DNA from: Klebsiella pneumoniae
GTDB lineage: Bacteria; Pseudomonadota; Gammaproteobacteria; Pseudomonadales; Azotimanducaceae
Reading direction: 5' to 3'
DNA length: 13,963 nucleotides
Assembly (NCBI GenBank): GCA_945878745.1
Contig: CAMDVY010000022.1
Coordinates: 1 to 13,963, forward strand
Shown here piece after piece: positions 6,467 through 13,366 of the stretch. Each line of letters starts with the position of its first letter. Positions within the stretch are counted from its first letter, which is position 1. The notes under the pieces are model-generated. The model had not been told where the DNA came from. It saw only the letters and a list, made by a program, of their open reading frames with translations, and ran no database searches. The position numbers and the translations under genes were made by a program.

Positions 6467-6494
6467 AAAAAAGTGAGATGGAAGCGGCACTTCC
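6467..6494 (-). terminator. Possible intrinsic terminator after yciK
   Basis: On the minus strand, 41 bases after the yciK stop, GGAAG-TGCCG-CTTCC forms a 5-bp stem (6494-6480). A T6 run follows at 6472-6467. Seven bases separate the stem from the T run and the stem is short, so the site is weak. It would end the mtaD-ubiG-yciK transcript before the next gene. Confidence 0.4.
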
Positions 6495-6534
6495 GGATGA
6501 ACGCGCAAGTCTGGCTTGGACATTGAGAGAGATT

Positions 6535-7353
6535 TCAGACCTCTGGACCCGCCCAATCCCGAGCGGTCAGCCGTGCGCCTTGCAGGGTTGAAGGGGCGGC
6601 ATCGGAGAGCAGATAGAGATACAACGCCATGTGAGCTTCTGCCGTGGGCAGGGTCTGCGGATCCTCTGCGGGATAAGCTGCGGCGCGCATGGCGGTTCGT
6701 GTGCCGCCCGGATTCAGGCTGGTAACGAGGATCCGGCTAGTGCCACCCAGCTCATCGACGAGCACGTCGACAAAACCCTCCAGAGCAACCTTCGATACGG
6801 CGTATGCGCCCCAGAAAGCACGCGCCTTTCGGCCAACGCCGGACGATGTGAAGATGATGCTGCCACGGTTGCTCGCGTCCAGCAGCGGCAGGAGTCCCCG
6901 GGTCAGCATGAACGGCGCCGTGGTGTTGACCCGCAGTACCGATTCCCAGGTGGATGTCGGGTAGTGCGCAATCGGGGTCATGGCACCGAGCAGCGAGGCA
7001 TTGTGAACGAGCCCATCCAGGTGGCCCATGCTGTCTGCGATGGCGTCGTGGAGAGCGTCGACGTTGTCGTCACGCAGACCAGCGAAATCGCAGGGAACGA
7101 TGACCGGGCTCGTGGCGGTGTGGGACGAGATCCAGTCAAACACCGTCTCCAGCCGGGAGCGAGTGCGACCGAGAAGAACAACGTTTGCGCCAAACAGCGC
7201 GCAGGTTCGGGCCAGCGTGTTGCCGATGCCTGTCCCTGCGCCGGTCACCAGAATGTTCTTGCCGGCAAGGCAGTCCATGGGTGGCAACCAGGGCCAGGTT
7301 TTTGCGGCGGCAGTGAGTTCCGGAAAGCCTGGGAATTCAGGGCTTGAATGCAT
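6535..7353 (-). CDS. yciK: YciK-type short-chain dehydrogenase/reductase
   Basis: A classical SDR of 272 residues from ATG 7353. The NAD(P)-binding motif TGAGTGIG is at 37-44, HNASLLG at 118-124 (NAS in place of NAG) and the active site SS...YAVSK at 170-188 with Tyr184 and Lys188. NPGGTRTAMRAAAYPAEDPQ, present almost unchanged in E. coli YciK, identifies the subfamily; its substrate is not established. Relatives have about 250 residues and only 13-16 before the nucleotide motif, so the first 25 residues here are extra. The second candidate start, ATG 7278 (MDCLAGKNILVTG), is slightly too short. Neither has a clear Shine-Dalgarno sequence. With ATG 7353 the gene overlaps the end of ubiG by 17 bases, suggesting coupling. 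The frame remains open to 7476, but that part overlaps ubiG further. Confidence 0.88.
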   Translation of the reverse strand: MHSSPEFPGFPELTAAAKTWPWLPPMDCLAGKNILVTGAGTGIGNTLARTCALFGANVVLLGRTRSRLETVFDWISSHTATSPVIVPCDFAGLRDDNVDALHDAIADSMGHLDGLVHNASLLGAMTPIAHYPTSTWESVLRVNTTAPFMLTRGLLPLLDASNRGSIIFTSSGVGRKARAFWGAYAVSKVALEGFVDVLVDELGGTSRILVTSLNPGGTRTAMRAAAYPAEDPQTLPTAEAHMALYLYLLSDAAPSTLQGARLTARDWAGPEV

Positions 7354-8080
7354 GGACAAGATAATTTGCTCGGACGTTGTCAGACAGTCTTGCCTGACGG
7401 GTAAGAGGGTTGTAACGCATGCCGGTGACCTGGCGAACTTCCAGGCCGGCAGCCCGACAGGCGGCAGCCAGTTCACTGGGGCGGATGAAACGTGCGTAGT
7501 CGTGGGTGCCGCGAGGCAGGATGTTCGCGATGTACTCGGCGCCGAGAATCAGCAGTGCGTAAGCCTCCGGATGACGGTTGATGGTCGAAAAGACGACGTG
7601 CCCGCCATCTCTTACCAGGGCAGCGCACGCGGCGACCGTGGAGTAGATATCCGGGACGTGTTCCAGCATCTCCAGGCACGTCACTGTGTCGAATGTGCCC
7701 GCATGGGCAGCTGCAAAGTTCTCTGCGGAATCGCGAATGTACTGCAGTTCGATACCGGCCTCGAGTGCGTGCAGCCGTGCCACCTGCAAGGGCGCTTCGC
7801 CCATGTCGATGCCGGTCACGGTGGCGCCGCGGCGTGCCATGGCTTCGCTGAGGATGCCACCACCGCAACCAATGTCGACGATCCGCGAGCCGGACAACGG
7901 CGATTTGCTGTCGATGTAGTCAAGTCGACAGGTGTTGATGTCGTGCAGAGGACGGAAATCGCCGTGTGGATCCCACCAGCGATGCGCCATGGCCTCGAAC
8001 TTGGCGATCTCAGCCGGATCGACGTTGGCATTGCGCATGATGTTCTTTTCCAGAGGGTGAGTTGCCATAGGGGAATGCAT
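7337..8080 (-). CDS. ubiG: Bifunctional 3-demethylubiquinol / 2-polyprenyl-6-hydroxyphenol O-methyltransferase
   Basis: A 247-residue class I SAM-dependent methyltransferase that carries out both O-methylations of ubiquinone synthesis. VDPAEIAKFEAMAHRWWDPHGDFRPLH near the N-terminus is a UbiG signature. SAM motif I is VDIGCGGGIL at 68-77; CLEMLEHVPD and PRGTHDYARFIRPSEL (E. coli PKGTHDVKKFIKPAEL) follow, and MRYNPLT closes the family pattern. Start candidates are ATG 8080, two bases after the mtaD stop, ATG 8068 and ATG 8038. The last has the best purine-rich upstream stretch (GGAAAAG) but gives an N-terminus shorter than in relatives, so I keep 8080 with reservation. It lies between mtaD and yciK in a compact run. 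In Pseudomonas mupP sits between ubiG and yciK; here it is missing. Confidence 0.95.
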   Translation of the reverse strand: MHSPMATHPLEKNIMRNANVDPAEIAKFEAMAHRWWDPHGDFRPLHDINTCRLDYIDSKSPLSGSRIVDIGCGGGILSEAMARRGATVTGIDMGEAPLQVARLHALEAGIELQYIRDSAENFAAAHAGTFDTVTCLEMLEHVPDIYSTVAACAALVRDGGHVVFSTINRHPEAYALLILGAEYIANILPRGTHDYARFIRPSELAAACRAAGLEVRQVTGMRYNPLTRQARLSDNVRANYLVHAFKP

Positions 8081-8082
8081 GG

Positions 8083-9420
8083 TCAGTGATTTTCCTGGAG
8101 CAGAGCCCGGACACGGGTGGCCTGGAAGTTGACTCGTGCACGAATCGCAGCCAGATCCAGGTGTACCGGCAAGCCATTGGCCATCGATGAACGACCGTGC
8201 ACCCAGACGTTATCCGCCCGCCATGCGGCGCTGTTGTGCAACAAGCTGGCGAACGGATCATAAACGGGCAGGGCGCAGAGTGAAGCCGGTGAAAACACGG
8301 CGATATCAGCCAGTTTGCCCGGCTCGAGTGTGCCCAGTTCGTGCTCCCGTCCGAGTGCACGTGCACCACCCAGGGTAGCCTTCAACAGAGTTTGTCGCGC
8401 GTTGCCGGCAACTGGATTTTCAGCCTGCATCTTTGCCAGCAATGCGGCGGTACGAGCGTCACTCAGCACACTGAGTGTGTTGTTCGAAGCGGCGCCGTCG
8501 GTGCCTATGGCCACATTGATTCCGCTGGCATCGAGACGATTCACGGGGCAAACCCCGTCGGCAAGTTTCAGATTCGAATTCGGGCAGTGAACGACGTGGG
8601 CGCCATTCGCCGCCAGCAATTCGATTTCAGCGTCATCGAGCTGCGTCATGTGTACAGCCTGCAGCTGCGGATTGACGAGCCCTATGTCGGCGAGGACAGC
8701 AATCCAGCTGCGCCCGTGTTTTGCCTTGGCGGCCGTTACCTCGGTAGCGGTTTCGTGCAGGTGGGTGTGTACGTTCAGCCCAAGTTCCTGCGCGTACATG
8801 TGGACTCGCTCGAGGGTCTTGTAGTCCACCGAGTAAGGCGCGTGGGGCCCGAAGGCGACGCTGACCAATGGGTCCTGGGCATACTCATCGTGCAGCCGAA
8901 AGCCCAGTTCAAAACATTCATCGACGTTGCGGCTCCACGCGTTTTGCGCATCGAAGATCGGGAACGCGGCGACGGTGCGGATGTTCGCGGCGCGCGCGAC
9001 CCGCGCGGTGATTTCCGGGAAAAAGTACATGTCCGTGAAGGTGGTGATGCCGTGCCCCAGCATCTCGACGATCGCCAGTTCAACACCGGCTGTCACAAAA
9101 TCCGGGTCAACGAGCTGTTTCTCCAGCGGCCAGATACATGTACGCAGCCAGCTTTCCAGCGGCATGTCTTCACCCGCGCCGCGCAGCAGGGTCATTGCGG
9201 CATGCGTGTGGCCGTTGATGAGCCCTGGCATGACGATGCTGTCGTTGAAACTGTGCAGCGCTGGCGCGGTGTAACGCTCATGAATGTCGCGGGTCGGGCC
9301 AATGGCACAGATGCGTTCGTTCTGAATGCAGACGCTATGGCGGGACAGCGCTTCGTTTACTGGCGCGATGGGGAGCACCCAGGCCGCGTCAATGATGGTG
9401 TCGCAAGAGGTTTTATGCAT
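8083..9420 (-). CDS. mtaD: 5-methylthioadenosine/S-adenosylhomocysteine deaminase (TRZ/ATZ family amidohydrolase)
   Basis: A 445-residue metal-dependent amidohydrolase resembling Pseudomonas MtaD. The first metal-binding motif HTH is at 71-73 (GLINGHTHAAMTL). GPHAPYSV is at 191-198, the second histidine cluster HTHLHET at 218-224, VHMTQLDD is near 257 and the metal Asp308 lies in IGTDGAASNN. These enzymes deaminate methylthioadenosine to methylthioinosine and/or S-adenosylhomocysteine to S-inosylhomocysteine. The exact substrate cannot be read from sequence, and chlorohydrolase-like relatives share the motifs. The start is ATG 9420 (MHKTSCDTIIDAAWVLP), aligning with relatives; the open frame up to 9519 would begin before the promoter. 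It heads the mtaD-ubiG-yciK run. In Pseudomonas mtnA lies between mtaD and gyrA; here the space contains no gene. Confidence 0.92.
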   Translation of the reverse strand: MHKTSCDTIIDAAWVLPIAPVNEALSRHSVCIQNERICAIGPTRDIHERYTAPALHSFNDSIVMPGLINGHTHAAMTLLRGAGEDMPLESWLRTCIWPLEKQLVDPDFVTAGVELAIVEMLGHGITTFTDMYFFPEITARVARAANIRTVAAFPIFDAQNAWSRNVDECFELGFRLHDEYAQDPLVSVAFGPHAPYSVDYKTLERVHMYAQELGLNVHTHLHETATEVTAAKAKHGRSWIAVLADIGLVNPQLQAVHMTQLDDAEIELLAANGAHVVHCPNSNLKLADGVCPVNRLDASGINVAIGTDGAASNNTLSVLSDARTAALLAKMQAENPVAGNARQTLLKATLGGARALGREHELGTLEPGKLADIAVFSPASLCALPVYDPFASLLHNSAAWRADNVWVHGRSSMANGLPVHLDLAAIRARVNFQATRVRALLQENH

Positions 9421-9427
9421 GGTGGCG

Positions 9428-9433
9428 ATTATA
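9428..9433 (-). promoter_or_regulatory. Consensus -10 box of mtaD; predicted leaderless start
   Basis: On the minus strand TATAAT (9433-9428) is followed by CGCCACC and then the ATG at 9420. Seven bases between the -10 and the first base of the start codon is the usual distance to the transcription start, so the mRNA would begin at or next to the A of ATG. No good -35 hexamer stands at 16-18 bases (GTCAGG at 17), and there is a TG two bases upstream of the -10, one base off an extended -10. Confidence 0.55.
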
Positions 9434-9532
9434 CGCACCGCTTCCCCGGCCCTGACTCCCCAACTGACGGTTGAGGCCGCTTTTTTGGCCCTGGAACATG
9501 CCATGAGTAGAGCATTCAAGGGTGATCCGGGC

Positions 9533-9538
9533 TAGCAT
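9533..9538 (+). promoter_or_regulatory. Weak candidate -10 box for gyrA
   Basis: TAGCAT lies 26 bases before the gyrA ATG in the 144-base divergent spacer shared with mtaD. Position and sequence are compatible with a -10, but I find no acceptable -35 and no Shine-Dalgarno sequence before the ATG. The rest of the spacer shows nothing else I can name apart from two T-rich runs (9481-9486 and 9546-9550). Confidence 0.25.
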
Positions 9539-9564
9539 AGCGGGCTTTTTAAGACCCCCATTCC

Positions 9565-12282
9565 ATGTCAGAAACCGGTCCCGATCAGGCAAGGGAAATC
9601 CTGCCCCGCAGCATTGAAGACGAGCTCAAGCAGTCTTACCTCGACTATGCGATGAGCGTCATTGTCGGGCGGGCGCTGCCGGATGTTCGCGACGGCTTGA
9701 AGCCGGTGCATCGGCGTGTCTTGTACACCATGAGCGAGATGAACAATACGTTCAATCGTCCTTACGTCAAGTCGGCTCGGGTGGTGGGAGACGTGATGGG
9801 CAAGTATCACCCGCATGGTGATGGCGCGATCTATGACACCGTGGTGCGCATGGCCCAGGAGTTTTCGCTGCGTTATCTGCTCGTGGATGGTCAGGGCAAT
9901 TTCGGTTCGGTTGACGGCGACCCGCCAGCAGCCATGCGATACACCGAAGTGCGCATGTCAAAACTGGCCTCCGAGCTCTTGGCGGATCTCGACAAGGAAA
10001 CGGTTCAGCTGGTTCCAAACTACGATGAAACGCTGACGATTCCCGAAGTACTGCCTACCCGGATACCGAACCTGCTGGTCAATGGCAGTTCAGGCATCGC
10101 CGTCGGCATGGCTACCAATATTCCGCCGCACAATCTCACCGAAGTGGTGTCGGCCTGTCTGGCGTTGCTGGAAGATCCGACACTCTCCATCGATGCCCTG
10201 ATGGAGTACGTCACCGGGCCGGACTTCCCAACTGCGGGCATCATCAATGGACGTGCAGGGATCATCGAAGCCTATCGCACGGGCCGTGGCCGCATCCTCG
10301 TTCGCGCTCGCGCCGAGGTGATCGTCGATGAAAAGAACGGTCGCGACGTCATCATCATTTCTGAAATTCCCTACCAGCTGAACAAGTCGCGTCTGATCGA
10401 AAAGATCGCCGAACTGGTGAAAGAAAAGAAGATCGAGGGCATTTCCGAACTGCGGGATGAGTCTGACAAGGACGGCATGCGCATCGTGATCGAGATGCGG
10501 CGCAGTGAATCCGGCGAAGTGGTGCTCAATAACCTGTACTCGCAAACCCAGCTGCAAAGTGTCTTCGGGATCAACTGTGTGGCACTGGTCAACGGCCAGC
10601 CTCGTGTGCTGAATCTCAAACAGATGCTGGAAGCGTTCATTCGCCATCGACGCGATGTGGTGACGGCGCGAACCGTCTACCTTCTGCGCAAGGCACGGGA
10701 GCGTGGCCACATTCTTGAAGGGCAGGCCGTTGCGCTGGCCAACATCGATGCGGTGATCGAGTTGATTCGTAACTCGGCGACATCGCCAGAAGCGAGAGTC
10801 GCATTGATGGCGCGTGGCTGGTCACCTGAAACAGTCCTTCGTCTGCTTGAGAAGACTGGCAGCGATGCGTGCAAGCCGGATGGACTGGGGCCTGAGTTTG
10901 GCTTGCGTGATGGTGCCTATTACCTCTCGGAAGTACAGGCTCAGGCGATTCTCGATCTGCGCCTGCATCGGTTGACCGGGCTTGAACAGAACAAGCTGAT
11001 CGAGGACTACCAGGTTGTGCTCGACGAAATAGCCGACCTCCTCGACATCCTTGATTCCGCCGAGCGTCTGACTCGTGTGGTTCGTGAAGAACTGGAAGAA
11101 ATTCGCAAGACCTATGGCGACAAGCGTCGCACCGAAATCATCGTCAACCAGGAAGACCTGTCGATCGAGGATCTGATCAACCAGGAAGATCTGGTGGTCA
11201 CCATTTCTCACCAGGGTTATGCGAAGACTCAGCCATTGACGGTTTATCAGGCGCAGAAGCGCGGTGGACGGGGCAAGGCGGCGACGACAGTCAAAGACGA
11301 GGATTTTGTCGAAAATCTGTTGATCGCCAGCAGTCACGACACGTTGCTGTGTTTTTCCAACCAGGGCAAGGTTTACTGGTTGAAGGTGTATCAGATTCCG
11401 CAAGGCAGTCGGAACGCCAAAGGACGACCGATGGTGAATCTGCTGCCATTGAGCAGCGGCGAACGCATCACCGCGATTCTGCCGATCAAGAACTACGATG
11501 CAGATCAGTTTGTGTTCATGGCCACCGCCAATGGCACGGTGAAAAAGACCTCACTCGAGCAGTTTTCCCGGCCACGCACGGCGGGACTCATCGCCATCGA
11601 ACTGGATGAAGACAACACGCTGGTGGGTGTTGCGATCACCAACGGCAGCAGTGACATTCTGCTGGTCACCAGCACGGGCAAGGCCACCCGATTCAAGGAA
11701 TCCGACGTCCGTGACATGGGGCGCACCGCGCGTGGCGTTCGTGGCATCCGGTTGTCCGGCAGTCAGCGGGTGATTTCGCTGATCATTCCGACGCCCGACG
11801 GCTACATTCTGGTGGCTTCTGCCAATGGTTATGGCAAGCGCACACCGGCTACTGAGTTCCCGGTCAAGGGGCGTGGTGCACAAGGTGTCATTGCGATCCA
11901 GACCAGCGAACGTAATGGCCAGGTGGTCGGCGCCGTACAGGTGTTTGAGGGTGATGAGCTGATGCTGATCAGCAATCTGGGAACACTGGTTCGTACCAAG
12001 ATCGCAGAAGTGTCGATGCAGGGCCGCAACACCCAGGGCGTTCGACTGATCAATCTGCGGGGCGAAGAACAATTGATCAGTGTCGAACGCATTGCGGAGC
12101 AGGAAGAAGAGGCCGGCTTCGGAGGCGAATCTGTGATGGTTGGCGATGACCAGGAGACCAACACGGCGTCAGCTGGCGCTGAGGGTGACAGCGAAGTCGA
12201 CGAAAACACCGATAGCGATGCAGACCCAATGTCCGATGAAGCATCCGACGAAGCATCCAATGACGAGGGAGCAGATGAGTAG
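9565..12282 (+). CDS. gyrA: DNA gyrase subunit A
   Basis: A 905-residue GyrA, the breakage-rejoining subunit of the A2B2 gyrase that introduces negative supercoils. The N-terminal domain starts SYLDYAMSVIVGRALPDVRDGLKPVHRR; the catalytic tyrosine is Tyr126 (AAMRYTEVR, E. coli Tyr122). The GyrA box QKRGGRG, diagnostic of gyrase rather than topoisomerase IV, is at 564-570, followed by the beta-pinwheel C-terminal domain. The quinolone-resistance region reads HPHGDGAIYD: position 87, equal to E. coli Ser83, is Gly, while Asp91 (E. coli Asp87) is kept. The C-terminus ends in an acidic tail, 13 of the last 27 residues being Asp or Glu, including two copies of the 12-base unit TCCGAYGAAGCA (12232-12255). 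The start is ATG 9565 as in relatives. The end overlaps serC by eight bases. Confidence 0.98.
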   Translation: MSETGPDQAREILPRSIEDELKQSYLDYAMSVIVGRALPDVRDGLKPVHRRVLYTMSEMNNTFNRPYVKSARVVGDVMGKYHPHGDGAIYDTVVRMAQEFSLRYLLVDGQGNFGSVDGDPPAAMRYTEVRMSKLASELLADLDKETVQLVPNYDETLTIPEVLPTRIPNLLVNGSSGIAVGMATNIPPHNLTEVVSACLALLEDPTLSIDALMEYVTGPDFPTAGIINGRAGIIEAYRTGRGRILVRARAEVIVDEKNGRDVIIISEIPYQLNKSRLIEKIAELVKEKKIEGISELRDESDKDGMRIVIEMRRSESGEVVLNNLYSQTQLQSVFGINCVALVNGQPRVLNLKQMLEAFIRHRRDVVTARTVYLLRKARERGHILEGQAVALANIDAVIELIRNSATSPEARVALMARGWSPETVLRLLEKTGSDACKPDGLGPEFGLRDGAYYLSEVQAQAILDLRLHRLTGLEQNKLIEDYQVVLDEIADLLDILDSAERLTRVVREELEEIRKTYGDKRRTEIIVNQEDLSIEDLINQEDLVVTISHQGYAKTQPLTVYQAQKRGGRGKAATTVKDEDFVENLLIASSHDTLLCFSNQGKVYWLKVYQIPQGSRNAKGRPMVNLLPLSSGERITAILPIKNYDADQFVFMATANGTVKKTSLEQFSRPRTAGLIAIELDEDNTLVGVAITNGSSDILLVTSTGKATRFKESDVRDMGRTARGVRGIRLSGSQRVISLIIPTPDGYILVASANGYGKRTPATEFPVKGRGAQGVIAIQTSERNGQVVGAVQVFEGDELMLISNLGTLVRTKIAEVSMQGRNTQGVRLINLRGEEQLISVERIAEQEEEAGFGGESVMVGDDQETNTASAGAEGDSEVDENTDSDADPMSDEASDEASNDEGADE

Positions 12283-13366
12283 CATGACCAAGCGCGCGCA
12301 TAATTTTTCGGCAGGACCTGCCGCGCTGCCTACTGAAGTGCTGGTCCAGGCACAAGCAGAAATGCTGGACTATCGTGGTACCGGCATGTCGGTGATGGAG
12401 ATGAGTCATCGCAGTGATACCTTCATCGAAATCGCCGAGACGGCTGAACAGGACTTTCGCGAACTGTTGTCCGTTAGTGATGACTATCATGTGCTCTTTC
12501 TGCAAGGTGGGGCGACTGCGCAATTCGCAGCGATTCCCCTCAATCTGCTTGGCAGCGCCGGTTCGGCTGCTTACGTCAACACCGGCGCCTGGTCGGTCAA
12601 GGCAATCGAAGAAGCGCGCAAATTCTGTGAAGTCCGGGTCGCTGCGAGCAGCGAATCGACGAAATTTGATCGCGTACCGCCGACCAGCGAGTGGAACGTT
12701 GCACCTGACGATGCTTACCTGCACATCTGCTCAAACGAAACGATCGGCGGGGTTCAATTTCATGAGTACCCGAACCCTTCGGTACCGCTGGTGGCGGACA
12801 TGTCGTCCGACATCCTGTCGAGACCGATTGATGTCAGCCGATTTGGGCTGATCTATGCGGGTGCGCAGAAAAACATCGGTCCTGCCGGGCTGGTTCTGGT
12901 CATTGTGCGTAAGGATCTGCTCAGCCGTGTGCGCAAAGGCATTCCGAGCATGCTCGATTATGGTGTACACGCCAAAGCCGGGTCGATGTCCAACACACCA
13001 CCGACCTATGCATGGTATCTGGCGGGACTGGTGTTCAAGTGGATGAAACAGCAGGGTGGATTGCCGGTGATCGCAGAACGTAATCGGCTGAAGGCGGCCA
13101 CGCTCTACAGCGCCATCGACAACAGCAACTTCTACACCTCCCCCGTGGTGAAGGAAGATCGTTCGTGGATGAACATTCCGTTTACCTTACCTGATGCAAA
13201 GCTCGATGCGCAGTTCCTGAAGGGCGCAGAAGCACGCGATATGCAGAGTCTGCAAGGACATCGAAGCGTGGGTGGCATGCGAGCCAGTGTCTATAACGCC
13301 GTCGGCCAGGCATCGATTGATGCGCTGGTTGGCTACATGAGTGAATTTGAGCGTGAGCACGGATAA
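12275..13366 (+). CDS. serC: Phosphoserine aminotransferase
   Basis: A 363-residue PLP-dependent class V aminotransferase. It converts 3-phosphohydroxypyruvate to phosphoserine, and the equivalent step in pyridoxal phosphate synthesis. RAHNFSAGPAALPTEVL at the N-terminus, GGATAQFAAIPLNLL at 78-92, NTGAWSVKA with Trp106, and the PLP lysine Lys199 in YAGAQKNIGPAG all match SerC; the length equals the family norm of about 360. ATG 12275 (MSSMTKRAHNF) has GAGGGA six to seven bases upstream and overlaps the gyrA stop by eight bases. ATG 12284 is a second, in-frame candidate. The long open frame back to 12140 lies inside gyrA and encodes unrelated sequence. The gene is co-oriented with gyrA and pheA, the gyrA-serC-pheA order known in Pseudomonas. 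Confidence 0.97.
   Translation: MSSMTKRAHNFSAGPAALPTEVLVQAQAEMLDYRGTGMSVMEMSHRSDTFIEIAETAEQDFRELLSVSDDYHVLFLQGGATAQFAAIPLNLLGSAGSAAYVNTGAWSVKAIEEARKFCEVRVAASSESTKFDRVPPTSEWNVAPDDAYLHICSNETIGGVQFHEYPNPSVPLVADMSSDILSRPIDVSRFGLIYAGAQKNIGPAGLVLVIVRKDLLSRVRKGIPSMLDYGVHAKAGSMSNTPPTYAWYLAGLVFKWMKQQGGLPVIAERNRLKAATLYSAIDNSNFYTSPVVKEDRSWMNIPFTLPDAKLDAQFLKGAEARDMQSLQGHRSVGGMRASVYNAVGQASIDALVGYMSEFEREHG

Noticed and set aside
7028..8089. 353-codon plus-strand open frame opposite ubiG and the start of yciK
   Set aside because: UbiG and YciK on the minus strand have clear motifs and conserved order; the plus-strand product resembles nothing.
8341..9474. 377-codon plus-strand open frame opposite mtaD
   Set aside because: It lies antisense to a well-recognised amidohydrolase gene. 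Its translation shows no family motif and has the composition of an antisense frame.
9421..9519. N-terminal extension of mtaD to 9519
   Set aside because: It would contain the TATAAT promoter box and has no similarity to relatives; alignment favours ATG 9420.
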